A model generated the notes under the pieces. It searched no databases, had not been told where the DNA came from, and saw nothing but the letters and a program-made list of their open reading frames with translations. Of a DNA stretch of 64,000 nt, positions 1-12,600 are shown one piece after another. The position numbers were made by a program, and so were the translations under genes. The stretch's first letter is position 1, and every line of letters begins with the position of its first letter. Source of the stretch: Portulaca oleracea (Eukaryota; Streptophyta; Magnoliopsida; Caryophyllales; Portulacaceae); contig CM055868.1 of assembly GCA_029582165.1 (NCBI GenBank), positions 10,801,501 to 10,865,500 on the forward strand, given 5' to 3'.

Positions 1-2
1 TA

Positions 3-947
3 TATGTTGACGATATCCTTTTGACTGGGTCTGATGTTAATGAGATTCTTGATGTCAAGGCCTATCTTGACCGTGAATTTAAAAGCAAAGATTTGGGTTT
101 CGTCAATTACTTTCTCGGTCTGGAAGTGTTACAATCTCCCTAAGGACTTGTTCTTACTCAGCAGAAATTCACTTCCTCTCTTATTCAAGAGTTTGGTTGT
201 CAAGACCTTTCTCCTGTTGTTGCCCCGCTAGACCTCAATGTCTAATTGACCCCTACTGAGGGTGAACTTTACTCTGATCCTACTCGATGTCGGCAACTCA
301 TTGGGAAGTTGAATTTTCTTCTCCATACCAGGCCCGATATTGCCTTTGCGGTCTAACATCTCAATCAATTTATGCAATCCCCTCGTGTTCCCCACTACCT
401 TGCTGCCATTCACGTGTTGCGATATTTAAAGGGCCAACCAGCTTTGGGTGTGCTCCTTCATCGTGATTCCGACTTCACTCTCTGTGCCTATTGTGACTCC
501 GACTGGGTTGCATGTCCTCACTCTCGAAAGTCTGTCAGTGGATAGGTCGTGTTTCGTGGCAAGACTCTCATTTCCTGGAAGTCCAAGAAACAACAATCCA
601 TCAGTCTCTCCTCTGCTGAGTATCGCAGCATCCATCAACTCGTTGTTGAACTCGCTTGGTTGAGTCGTCTCTTGCATGAACTCCAAGTTCCTAACAGCAC
701 CCCCATTCATGTGAAGTGTGACAGTCAGGCGGCCATTTACATCGCCCGAAATCCCGTCTTCCATGAACTCACAAAACATATCGAATTGGACTGTCATTTC
801 GTCCGGGAAAAGCTTATGGAGGGTCTCATTTCGCTGAGTTTTGTTCCTACCAAGGCCCAGTTAGCAGACATTCTCACCAAACCTCTTCCCGGGGTTACTC
901 ACTGTTCCATTTTGTCCAAATTGGGGGTTTCACAACCTCCAATTTGA
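3..947 (+). pseudogene. Ty1/copia pol remnant (RT end and RNase H)
   Basis: In frame 3 the window opens inside a copia reverse transcriptase at the catalytic YVDD motif (position 3). It continues through the RT thumb and the copia RNase H, with recognisable DSDW, SWKSKKQ and SSAEYR stretches and the terminal ADILTKPL signature near 868-891. Four in-frame stops at 141, 243, 354 and 543 break it, so it is a dead copy. The last 133 codons (549-947) are still open and end just before a polypurine tract and an LTR, which is the expected copia order. The 5' part of the element lies outside the window. Confidence 0.9.
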
Positions 948-954
948 GGGAGGA

Positions 955-1176
955 TGTTGGGGTTATAGCTACTCCCTAGTTTGTTACTGGTTATAACAAA
1001 CTTTCCAGGTTGTTGAGCTAAGTTGGTTCCCCTGTCCTAGCCAGAGTAACTCCCCTGTATTCTGTATATATACACCCTTATGTACTCTGTTCAACTCAGT
1101 TTTCCATCAATACAATAAATGAGTCTCTCTCTCATGACTCTTCCTCTGTTTTCTCTTTCTCTCTCTATACTTGACA
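955..1176 (+). repeat. copia 3' LTR
   Basis: The 222-bp segment begins TGTTGG and ends TTGACA, so it has the TG...CA ends of an LTR. It directly follows a purine-rich tract (GAGGGAGGA, 946-954) downstream of the RNase H ORF. It contains a TATA-like TATATATACACC stretch near 1065 and an AATAAA-like signal near 1113. The matching 5' LTR and the target duplication are outside the window, so the right boundary rests on the CA end alone. Confidence 0.75.
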
Positions 1177-1239
1177 ATGGTATTATTGAGTGTTCCTCAA
1201 TTTGAAAAAAAAAAAGTAAATTTGGGGCCTGAGTACAGT

Positions 1240-1690
1240 CCCAAAATTGAAGCACTTTATATAGAGAGCTGGTGCTAATTTGTTGCTAGTGAAGGAAGAG
1301 CTTCCATGGTGACACAATCCTAGCTACAACAGATGGAATATGTGATCTTTGTAAGGATAAACATGAGTCTATCACTCACACCTTGTTCGAATGTAGTGAG
1401 GTGAAAGAGCCATAGGCTAGTGTCCCCAATGGAACCTACTGGCTGAAATTGCGGTGTATCATTTACTGAAATACAAACTTGGTTGCTAGACCATGACGAA
1501 TGTTGCAACGTTTTGGGACTACATGTTGCCTTCTTAGCAGGTTGGGTAATGTTGAATTTTGATACTGTTATACTCAGCAGTGACAATTTCAAACCCGAAT
1601 GTCCGAATTTCAAGGCTATTTTAGTATTTTTGATATGCCTATGTCATTTTCACAACATTGCAAGCAACTTTCCATTTGTTAATTGCATTT
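1240..1690 (+). pseudogene. LINE ORF2 C-terminal fragment (zf-RVT)
   Basis: Around 1311-1412 the translation reads ICDLC, then HESITH, then FEC. This is the Cys-Cys-His-Cys spacing of the zinc-binding domain at the end of plant L1-type ORF2 (zf-RVT). A stop follows at about 1411. The open frame at 1483-1690 has a GWVMLNFD stretch resembling the start of the RNase H-like domain that often follows in plant LINEs. It is short and broken, so it is a relic. Confidence 0.5.
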
Positions 1691-2288
1691 AAAGCTCTCT
1701 TAATTATTCTTCATCAGTAAAATAATATATTACTGATTCATTTAAATTTTTATTAGGCTCATGTCATACTGTGTATTCAAAAAATTTTTCTAATAAAGCA
1801 ATTTGGTCTTTAATTAAATTCAAAGTATTTCTATGAACACTAAAGGGTAAGGTTGCTAAGTATGTATATCTTGATTTTTGATGTTCTAATAAATTTTCTC
1901 TAAAACTTCTTGTTGTTTAATCAAAAGTTCTTAAAAAATTCCACGCTTCTTGAATACTGTATGCCTTAATTTCAGGAAATTAAACGTTTGTCCAGGAGCA
2001 TAATCTCCCTCTTTAGTTAGTCTAGAATTCGATTGGAACCTATTTTTATACATATTTATTTTTTAAGCTTGAGTAATGAATTTTAGATATTCTAGATATA
2101 AGATTTTTGAATAAAAGTGTAAACATTTGATTTTGTTCTGACAAAAATAATTAATTAAATTTAATAATCTATTTTCAGCGTACATACCAGAAATTAATTC
2201 AATTACAAATTTTTTTAGAGTCATGTTTAAAGTTCTTTGATACACCAATTTATCATGTTCTTCGTTCATATTTTTATTTGATCTTATA

Positions 2289-2300
2289 GCTCTGATACCA
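2289..2300 (-). promoter_or_regulatory. Met-tRNA primer-binding site
   Basis: The minus strand reads TGGTATCAGAGC, the exact complement of the 3' end of plant initiator Met-tRNA. It is used by both plant LTR retrotransposons and caulimovirids to start reverse transcription. Confidence 0.7.
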
Positions 2301-2698
2301 ATTACAAAGGGGTCTAACGAGTGGTTTTTATGGAAAAAGCGGTAAAACATTTGCTCTTTAATCTTCAACAGTTTGCTAAACTCAGGTACTCAGAAAAGAA
2401 ATCAAAATAAAAATTTATAATTTTCTATCAAGAATATGAAATTCGACTTAATTAATCAAACCGAAGTAAAAGAGATTATATCTTAGAGAGCTAAATCTGT
2501 CATACTTGTTCGAACGCGTCTTACACCTGTCTGCGCGGTTTACCTACTCTTTCTGACCTCTTCAGTCTCTCTAGTATGATCACTCTTCTTGAGTTTGAAT
2601 AAAAATGAAAAACACATATTCTTTGAAGGAAAGATTATATCATTTTATTTAGAAGTCTTTCCTTTCCCCAAAGGAAAGAATTTAGAACATAGTTGCTA

Positions 2699-2905
2699 CT
2701 CCCTCCGTCCCACATTAATTGACATTGGGCTAAATACTAATTACTAACAAATTACAATGAGTACCAATATGAAATTACGGTCATTAGAAAGATGTTTTAT
2801 TAAAAATTACAATGGAGGTAGTTTCATATTGTAATTCATTGTAATTGATGAATAATTAACAGTCAAAATTTAGTCAAAATGTCAATTAATTTGGGACGGA
2901 TGGAG
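2699..2905. mobile_element. Stowaway MITE (Tc1/mariner type)
   Basis: The 207-bp element starts CTCCCTCCGTCCCA and ends TGGGACGGATGGAG, an imperfect terminal inverted repeat with the classic Stowaway terminus. It is flanked on both sides by TA (2697-2698 and 2906-2907), the Tc1/mariner target duplication. An inner pair of ACAATG-rich segments extends the foldback. It interrupts the pararetrovirus-like leader, so it inserted later. Confidence 0.9.
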
Positions 2906-3015
2906 TATTTTATAAACACATTTTATGGGATAAGCAGATTCTACCTTCCCCTTCTTACATGCTTCTATTTATAAAGAAAGTAAAACGATCTTACGTAAGC
3001 GCTTACATCATAGCG

Positions 3016-4033
3016 CAATTATTAAAGATAAAAATTCAAATGTCGGCAAATCTTGTTCGTTTATTTCTGCCGGCAAAATATCCGCCCTTCACTTGTTCAC
3101 ATCAGCTTCATCTTCTCGATCTAGTCATCCATGAAAGTTCTTTGCAGCGGGCAACTCCAACCTTCTTTCTCATTCATGAATGGGGTCGGTCGTGTCACTC
3201 TAGCAATATGAATCACGATCATGGGTGAATCAGTTCATAGTATCGAACTTTGGTTTGGATCAACGACCCGCAGTTGCGGATCAAGGGAATAACCGGTTTG
3301 GGTAAGTTTGATTCCCACTGTTTTTGAAAAACCTAGCCAACCGAATTTGATTATGAAATAATTCAACTTGTAGTTTTTTTTGTTCCGCTAAAAGAAAATA
3401 GTTCTAGCCTTCTAGGGTTGTCAAAAAATTGTCCTACTCAAGGTTCACTCCAACCTGAAAAAAAGTAGGGTATAGTGACCGATTTCTCGTTTGAATTTTG
3501 ACCATAATTGACTTTTCCCAAATTTAAAATACAATATTTTCTTATTTCTCTTGTCCAATCTCGATTTTGACGGCATCCAAATTCGTCCTGTGTCAAAATG
3601 AACCTAGAAATATAAATATTGCACATCAAAATTTCAATTAATGTCCCATTCATCTAAACTTAAAATGGCTATTAATAATACGCGTATCAGTCTGACGTGA
3701 GTAATTCCCTCCATGCGGGCTGCGGCTATGCCCCATGCAGGCAGGCTTTTGAGTTGGGTTAACGCCTCACTCTTCTGAATAGAATTTCAAACACACCGGC
3801 CACTTTGATCATCCACTCCTTATTTCATTCCCCTCTCTCCCCCAAACAACCCCTAGAAATTTCATCATTACATCATTACATCATTAAATCATATATTCAT
3901 ATATTCATCTAATCTCATCTTATTTGATTGAATTGAATACCTTCTCTTTCGCAATTTCGATTTCAAACGCAAACAACAAATTGACCCCCATTTTTCTCTC
4001 TCTGTCTGCATTTCTCTCTCATCACAGCCGTAG
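3016..4033 (+). promoter_or_regulatory. Upstream region and 5' UTR of the kinesin gene
   Basis: No convincing ORF. The last 250 bp or so before 4033 are pyrimidine-rich (CTCTCTCC and TTTCTCTCTC tracts), typical of a plant 5' UTR, and transcription probably starts somewhere near 3800-3950. I looked for the mitosis-specific activator core AACGG found in many G2/M plant kinesin promoters and saw no clear copy here. Start site and regulators are undetermined. Confidence 0.4.
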
Positions 4034-4255
4034 GTACTTCCATCTCTTTACCTGAATTTGACTCAACATTCAGTTGAATTTCCTTATGCCATATGAGGTT
4101 TTTTTTATTTATTTTTTTTTTTTTTAATATTGCGATGCGATTTTAATTAGTTTTGTATTTGCACGTATCTCCTACCTCCCAAATGGTTGGATTTTCCCCA
4201 AATTTGTGTGCCAGGAAATGCAATTGATCTTCCTGTGATTTTCTGCCGGATTTAG
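4034..4255 (+). other. Probable 5' UTR intron of the kinesin gene
   Basis: A GT donor (TAG|GTACTT at 4034) follows the pyrimidine-rich leader, a T-rich tract lies within, and a TTTAG acceptor ends at 4255, 19 bp before the ATG. This is inferred from splice signals only. An alternative acceptor (GCCAG, about 4213) is possible. Confidence 0.4.
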
Positions 4256-4274
4256 GGTTTCATCGGCTCAAATA

Positions 4275-6584
4275 ATGGAGAATGGTGATGAGAGAAATCC
4301 TTCATCACATGACAAGGAATGTGTCAAGGTTGCTGTCAATGTTCGACCCTTGATCACTTCTGAGCTCCTTCATGGCTGCACCGACTGCATCACCATCGTC
4401 CCAGGAGAGCCGCAGGTGAGGGGAGAATTTCTTAGACATTGTAGTCTCAATTTCGTTATTGTTTTCCTCACTTTATCCTGATCGACGTAATGTATTTGCA
4501 TTTTCATGCATGCAAAAATAGGTGCAAATTGGGACCCATGCATTTAGCTTTGATTATGTTTTTGGGAACGGGGCAATTCCGTGCTCCAAGATTTTTGAAG
4601 AGTGTGTAGCACCTTTAGTAGAGGCACTATTTAAGGGATACAATGGGACAGTTCTTGCTTATGGACAGGTTAGTTCTAATAAGTTGAACCTGAATTCTGT
4701 AATATATTTGTTTTTTGGATATCGTGTTCGTGATGTTTATAATTGTTCTGTCGTTCAGTTCGAGTGTTTGGATTTGATGTTTGTTCTTACTGTTCTGTTT
4801 TTGGGTCCATCAAGACGGGGTCAGGTAAAACATACATGATGGGCACGAATTATAATGGTGAAGAGAAGGCTAATGGCATTATTCCTGAAGTTATGGACAT
4901 GATATTTTCTCGGGTAGAGTCTATGAAAGGGTCTATTGAGTTTCTGATTAGAGTGTCGTTTATCGAGGTAAGAACAAAGTAAAAGCTCTAGGCATCAACA
5001 TTTTCATAGCCTCAGTTTTTGCCAACCACAGAGTTTGACTAAGGATGGTTTTGAAATAACCAGATATTTAAAGAAGAGGTTTTTGATTTGCTGGACCTGA
5101 ATCCACCAACTGTTTCCAAAAGTGATGTCCTGATTGTAACAAAGTCCACTGCACCTGGTAGAGTTCCCATACAGATTAGAGAAGCAGCAAATGGCGGGAT
5201 TACACTTGCTGGTGTGACGGAGCCAGAAGTCAGGTCTAAGGAAGAGATGGCTTCACATTTGTCACGTGGATCTTTGGCACGTGCGACAGGGAGCACAAAT
5301 ATGAACAGTCAATCTAGGTAAGTGTTAGAGTCTTTAAGTTCCAACTTGCTTCTATAAGCTATTTCCTGACCTATTATTGCGTTATGCATTCCTTGTTAAT
5401 TTTGATGCCTATCTTATTATGAATGTTCCTGTTTTATGCTAGTCGCTCGCATGCCATCTTTACGATATATGTGGAACAAAAAAAGATTTCTCCCTTGCCA
5501 GTAGGGTCAAGAGATGACCCTGGAGATGATATTTTAAGTGCCAAACTTCATTTGGTGGACCTTGCTGGTTCTGAACGAGCTAAACGGACAGGTGCAGATG
5601 GGATGCGTTTGAAAGAAGGTATTTAAATTACTACGTAGAGTTAGATTATAATTGAAAGAATGAATGACCATTTTATGGTGAGATGCCAAAGTAAAGCGCA
5701 AAGCATTTAAAGTTTCATCCTTGTGAGGTTGATCTATCACCTACGAGGTGATTTTTACCACTTGTCAGTTATTATTTGAAGATGAAGAACTGATATACCT
5801 TTCCTTTTTATTTTGTCGATGTGTCTGGCACTGATGGGGAACTCCTTGGAAAAATCTATTTAATTATCTTGTTTGTAGAATTTGATCTTCATCTCATTAA
5901 ATATCTTTTTTATTGTGTAGGAATTCACATCAACAAGGGATTGCTAGCCCTTGGAAATGTGATAAGTGCATTAGGAGATGAAAAGAAAAGGAAAGAAGGA
6001 GGGCATGTTCCATACCGAGACAGCAAGTTAACACGTCTCCTACAGGTAGGTATTTGTTTAACCATATCTTCTGTAACGAGATTGATTTGATATGGTCTTT
6101 CTCCATTTTTTTAACTAGAGAAAGGCTCTGCATGATGTACATATTTGGCATTTTTCTACAATAGGACACGTACATATGTAGCTGTCTTCAGATTTCTTGT
6201 GGTTTCAGTCATACTCTATCAAGGCTATGCTTGGTGGTTTCTGTGAACAAATTTCATATTGCTTTGTCATTTTTCCGCTCTTCAGATTTTCAAAAATTAA
6301 TTTTATATCTTTTTGATCCACATTAATGATTACTTTTTGTGGTATCAATTACTAGGATTCACTAGGAGGAAATAGCAAGACTGTGATGATTGGTATGTTT
6401 TATATCCTCATGGTATTTGCTGTAGATTTCATTGTTGGAGTTCAATTTTTTGCTTCTTCTCGTGATATATTTTTCTTCTGTCCTCTATGTAGCATGTGTT
6501 AGCCCGGCTGATACAAATGCCGAGGAAACCCTCAACACACTGAAGTACGCGAATCGTGCTCGCAATATTCAAAACAAGGCAGTT
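4275..6584 (+). CDS. KIN4C: Kinesin motor domain block (exons 1-8)
   Basis: These exons encode the catalytic head. The ATP-binding P-loop GQTGSGKT (residues 95-102) is split exactly between exons 2 and 3. Switch I ends in SSRSH (residues 231-235), with one serine codon split between exons 4 and 5. Switch II is LVDLAGSE (269-276). The [13 protein letters not shown] microtubule-binding stretch ends exon 6, and the [15 protein letters not shown] segment that closes the head and starts the neck is in exon 8. All catalytic motifs are intact, so the motor should be active. Confidence 0.95.
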
Positions 6585-9500
6585 GTACGTTCATGTTATA
6601 TTTTGCTTACCTTTGGTAATACATTGGTTTTCTTCTGAATTTTCATTCCATTTGTAGATAAATCGTGATCCAGTTGCAGCCCAAATGCAAAGAATGCACA
6701 GCCAAGTTGAGCAGCTTCAGGCGGAGCTTCTCTACTACCGTGGTGACTCAAGTGTATCTTTTGAGGAACTTCAGGTATCATTCTTGAAGAAAACAGTTGG
6801 TGTGTTCTTTCATTCTGCTGGTGGTATGTATTGATAAATTTGTCTTCTAGATTTTGAAACACAAGATATCTTTGCTTGAAGCAAGCAATGTTGAGCTGCA
6901 ACGTGAACTCCAAGAACATCGCATTAGTCGCGAGCATTTAAGTCAGCGTGCTCTGGAGGCTCAGGTATGTTTCCTATTTCCAAGCACGATATGAAAACTT
7001 TTGGCTGTGTGTTGCACACTATTACCTTATGTTGTCGTTGATTTTACAAGCTGTGTGATACAGGTTGAAAAGGACAAACTGATTCTGAAACTTGAAGCAG
7101 CTAGGTGTGGAAAGTCCTGGGATGAAATTGAATCTGATGGAAACCAGGTACGATGTTGCCTTACGAGTCAAAATATTGTTGCCAACTTTAGTGCCACAGT
7201 TGTAAGAGGCATTCAAACATGTGCTGTCATAGGGGGTTGACTTGGTGAAGACTTACATATCAAAAATCCAAGAATTAGAGGGGGAGCTGATACGGCTGAA
7301 GAATTTGAATAGCTTGAAGCGCGGTGCTTTCTCTGATTCATTTGACACAGATGAGGAAGTTTTGTTATCAAAAAATGCATGCTCGGTGAATCTCAGTGAG
7401 CTTTCATCTCTTTCCGTTCCAAATGAGTTACCAGGTTAGCATGTAGTATGTTGATGCTTACAGTGTATGAAGTGCTCAGATGGACCATTTGTCAAACTCT
7501 TCATGTACATACCATGGTGTCCAACAGTTTACTTATCAATTTTCTTCTATCATTATTGTGTAGATGATGAAATTGGTGAGGAGGAGCTAGAGCATTGCTC
7601 ACTGCAAGAAAGATTAGATAGGGAGCTAAAAGAATTGGACAAGAAGCTCGAACAAAAGGAGGTAAGTTTACTTACCGGGTTCCCCCCCCCCCCCCTTTTT
7701 TTTTTCTTTCCCTGTTCTCATTTGCAATTTTGATGCTGAGCCGTGTAAGCATTCCTGCTCTACCCCCAAAGGTGGAATATTTCCATTCATGAAATGGAGG
7801 GAAGGTAAATGATAGACAATCAGTGTATAGTGACTTAGATCGTAACCATTTAAGCAGAGTATCAACTGACAACTGCCTCTAAACTGTGAACTAAAAACTT
7901 ATCGAGATTGTTTCGTCAAAGAGATTATGAAACTGATTCAGTTCGGTTTCGGTACCAAAAACTACCCTACATTTTGTATCCCTAGGTGTCAAACCAAGCA
8001 ACAGAGTGCTTGACTCTGGTTGCATAGGACTTCAGAAGTTATGACTTCGGAAAGCAAAATGGCTCACAAAGCTGCCAACAGCTTCATTTTGATGAAGTAG
8101 CCTTTAGTGAGTGGCTTTTAATTTAGGATCAAAAGAACAACCTTGTGCAATCATATTGGTAAGTAACATTTGACCCCTAGACACTCTACTGAAAATATGA
8201 TTTCAAGGTATAGTTTGGCTTGATTTTATGCGGGCATCTCATCTACTCTAGGCATGTTCTCATGATAAATCAAACTCCATATTTAATGCCTAAATCTGCC
8301 TTTTGCTTGTGCTAAATAGGCCGAAATGAAGCGTTTTGCTGTGGGTGACCCTTCGCTTCTGAAACAACATTACGAAAAGAAAGTTATGGAATTGGAACAT
8401 GAGAAAAAGGTGTTGCAGGTAAGGATTTGTCCTATTGGATTTCTGCTTGGTTTCTTTGTTGTGAACGTTTCTTTCACCATAATCCTCATCAATTGACAGA
8501 AAGAGATTGAGGAGCTTAGCCGCAAGCTTGCTAACATTTCATCCAATTCTGGCGAGGGTTCTCAAAAACTCAAGGAAGAATACATACAAAAGCTGAATGC
8601 ACTAGAAGCACAGGTTAGTTCTCTAGCTTTTAGATGTGTAGTTGCCCCTCTTTTTGTTTTAGACTATTAGTTGAATGGTGCTCTGTTCTCCAGGTTTCAG
8701 AACTGAAAAAGAAGCAGGAGGCACACGCTCAGTTGTTGAAACAAAAAGAGAAGAGTGACGAGGCAGCAAAATGGCTACAAGAAGAGATTCAACGCATAAA
8801 GTCTCAGAAGGTTATTAGTCACATTTACAACTCTGTTCTTTTCTTGTGAGAGTTGGAGGGGGGGGGGGGGGAGTAAGGTGGGATATTTGATTATTTTGAA
8901 TAGGACATGCAACATGGACATGTTTATCTTTTTCTCAACATTGTACTTTCATCAGGTTCAACTACAGAACAAGATTAAGCAAGAATCCGAGCAATTTAGG
9001 ATGTGGAAGGCATCACGTGAGAAGGAAGTGTTGCAGGTAAGATTAACTAGCATCACTTGATTTCAAGTCCATGACAAATTAAGAATTTTATCTACTCCTT
9101 TGTCTATCATAAAGTTTGAATACAATGTAGGCCTAGCATTTGTGCTATGTTGGCTTAATTCTTGGATTGTGTTTAAAGGTATTAATTCTGAGTAATGAAA
9201 ACTTATTTCTCAGCTTAAAAAAGAGGGGAGAAGGAATGAGTATGAGATGCACAAGCTGTTAGCTCTGAACCAGAGGCAAAAGATGGTAACATGAATGGTG
9301 GATGTCTGTCCCTCTGTTTGGATAGTGAAATTTGGCATGCTCACGCTTTCTATTCATATGTTAGGTTCTGCAACGAAAGACTGAAGAAGCTGCTATGGCA
9401 ACCAAAAGACTGAAAGAGATGCTTGAAGCTAAAAAAGCTGCCTCCCGTGATGTTTCAGGTGAGAGATTCAAGGCATAAATGTCATCCTAGTTGATTTTGA

Positions 9501-9626
9501 TAAATATCTGGATTAGTCATCTAACGCCTAGTATTCCCTGCTTGTCTCGATGCTCTCCTGTCACCCAGGTGTTGGAAACACCAATGGTCTAGGATTACAG
9601 GTAAGCTAAAGGGGAGTAAGGTTCTT

Positions 9627-9671
<45 letters not shown>

Positions 9672-12600
9672 TTATGTTGCCCTCCTGGATTAGTATGGCT
9701 TGCTCATATTCTGAAATTATTTGACCATCAACTTGGTGCTAACATATTGTTCAATGATGGTTAGACATTGATGAATGGAATTGAGCATGAACTTGAAGTT
9801 ACAGCACGAGTACATGAAGTCCGCTCACAGTATGAGCGGCAAATGGAAGAGTGAGTTTTTAGTTTCTTAAGCATGTCTACCAAAAAGCAAACTTTAACTG
9901 CATCTCTTATTGTTATTGCTCAATGGTTATCTTGTGATTGCCTTGAATGTTGGTAGCTTGTCTATTGCAAGAGCCTTGGTTTTATTTGAAATTCCCCTTA
10001 GCTTTCTGATTAGGAGTATTCAAGTGTTAAAAACTTGTTAACTCCTACACCATAATGTTTTACATTTTTGCTTGAAGAATCCCTTCTACTAATCCCTCTT
10101 AGCAATGAAGAGCAGAAGAAGAGTTTCTTTCTCTAACTTTCTTAAGGAACAAATGGTCGTTTTCTTTAGTGGTGTGTTGTGGGTCCTTAGACATCCAATA
10201 GGCTAAAATTGCTTCAGTTAACTTTGTTCTGGCTACATGTGTTTCTTTAATTAGTTAGGATGATACATTTCACAAATTTCTCTAAAGTGATTATGCACCC
10301 GAAACTAAGGGTCTGCTTGGGAGAGGGGTAAAGGGGAGTTAGGTGGGGTTAAGGAGGGTTCCTACTCCTCCTGGGAATAGAGTGAGAAAGGGTAAAGGAG
10401 AGTAAGAGGGAGTAGGGTTTACCCCCCTTTACACCTCTTTACTCTTGTTTTTTTAACACCCCAATTTGGGGTGTAAGGAGGTGTATATCATACATAACAT
10501 AGAAAATGACCATTATACCCCTAACCCTCCCATACTTTCACCATTGAACTACATATATTACGAAAGGGTAAATATGTCAATTAACATTTTACTCTTATGA
10601 ACTCTCCAAATTGTTCTCCCAAGCAGAGGTAAGTAGTTTACCCTTATGAACCTTGCCATACTCTCACCCTCCTTTACTTTTATGAACTCTTACTCTCCAT
10701 TTTTAACTCTCCTTCCAAGCAGACCCTAACAGGTAGCTTTTGAAGTAGAAAATTTGGTTATATCAAAAAGTGAGCTTACCAATGCAAATGAATGTTGGAT
10801 AAGAGTATTAAATAATAAAGGGTAGTTGAACACTCCCTCCTTCCCATATTATGTGTCACTTTAACTAACTTTCTGTTTTCCCATAATATCTGTTACTTAA
10901 TAATTCCAATAACACATTAATTATTAATTTATCAAATTAGCCTGATTAATCACTTTTTTTTTTCCATTTTTCTTTTTTATTCATCTTTTTCCTTTTTTAT
11001 TCACCATTTTATTCAACATTTCCATATTTCCAATGAGCTAAATTAATGTAGGGAAGAAGTTTTTGGTCTTTTAAATTGTGTCCAAAGTGACACGTAATTT
11101 GGGAAGGAGGGAGTACTTCGCAATGCTTAGGGTTAGTTTTGAAATATTTATACTTACTTGCCTATGGTGCTACTCTCATGATGTCCCAAGATGCCTCAAA
11201 ATCATTCAGATTCTACCGAATGGGTTTTGTATTAAGGATGCTTCTTACAAGGAAATATTTTGCCATTTTAAGGAATATTAGTTATTTAATCTTTATATGA
11301 TGTCTAGAGTCTGTACTTGCCTATGGAGCTCTACTCAAACATGTGAAGAAAATGTCCCAGATGTTAAATAGAATAACAGTTCTGGAGCGTGGCGCGATGG
11401 GAGAAATAAGAAATTCATGCTTGAAGAAGATAATAATATGATTGTTCTTGTTTAGAATCATAGTCATTTCCTTGATTAAAGAAGAAGAAAAAAAAATAAA
11501 AAATACCAACACCAAGAAGTTTACTCCAAGCTTGATCACCCAATGGAGAATTGATATGAACTTGGATAAAGGAAAATCCACCACCAAGAACTAGCAATCC
11601 ATCATAATTAGATAAAGGAAGGATCCACCACTAATCAATAAAGGAGAGACTTGTAACACCATCAATCAATTAATGGATAAAGTAAACAAGGTTTGAGAGA
11701 GAGTTTTGAGTTGTTCTCAAAAATACCATTCATTCATTTAACTTAGCTAAGTCTCACTCTTTCCCAATTCCCCATTTATAGGTGAGGATAGGGACAAAAC
11801 CCCAAGAGAGATTAGCTTTAAAAGGGGCCATTGACCTACAAGTTAATTACAATCTAAACCCTAATCCAACTCAACAATACATTAAGGGAAATTGGCTTAA
11901 AACATAATTACATTGATTAAAAGATAAAAGACAAAACTACCCTTAATGAAGGACTAATGATTCTGGATCAGTAGGCGCGTCGCGGGCGCGACGAGATGGT
12001 TTGCACTATGAGGCAGCATCCAGGGGCGATTGTCGCAGGCGGGACAGTGATCATCGCGGTCGCGACGTGGCGATGGGAGATTCCAATCAGAAAATTGACT
12101 CCGTTGTGTCACGACTGTGACCCGTGATGTCGCGGGTGTGACGCCGGGAAACGAGGAAAGGTGTCATGTTCGTGGTATTCAAGAGATTCCAAAACGTCGC
12201 GGTTGCAACCTGGACGTCGCGAGTAGGACGCCCCTAGGACCACAACTCCCTCCAAAATTCAACTAAGTCATGGGATGGGGGAAGAAAGGGGTCGCGGTCG
12301 CGACCCAACCGTCGCGAGCATGACACCCTTCGGTTACACTCCCTCCTAGACTCCAACAAAGTCGTGGGATGGGGAAGAGATGGGTCGTGCTCACGACTTG
12401 TGTAGTCATGCCCACACGTCCGTATCTCCCAGCCAAGACGTTCCAGAACACAGGTCACGGTCATGACACTGAACGTCACGGCCGTGACAACCTTGCTGCA
12501 CTTCCAACCATGGTTATCTTTCACCCTTGCACCTCCCCTCTCCTCCCCTCCGCTCCCCGTCTTCGTTATGTGTCCTAATATGGAAAAAACGCCTCCCTAG

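Larger units (their letters stand above)
1690..3015 (-). other. Possible endogenous pararetrovirus (Caulimoviridae-like) remnant
   Basis: Read on the minus strand, this stretch holds in order: an as-1-like palindrome with core GTAAGCGCTTAC (2990-3010), a TATA box (TTTATAAATAG, about 2966-2976), a roughly 480-nt AT-rich leader once the inserted MITE is removed, and a perfect Met-tRNA primer site TGGTATCAGAGC (2289-2300). A 101-codon frame (2063-2368) crosses the primer site, and broken reading frames continue to about 1690. Promoter, leader and primer site in this order fit a plant pararetrovirus. I cannot recognise a diagnostic protein domain, so an old LTR-retrotransposon leader remains possible. 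The copy is fragmentary, with stops and an insertion. Confidence 0.4.

Noticed and set aside
10309..10736. A gene in the purine-rich stretch around 10310-10440
   Set aside because: It is the interior of a Tourist MITE with TAA duplications and has no ORF.
12234..12578. Overlapping ORFs on both strands at 12234-12578 and 19557-20151
   Set aside because: They lie in the CpG-rich part of the gypsy LTRs; open frames there come from base composition and are not gag or pol.
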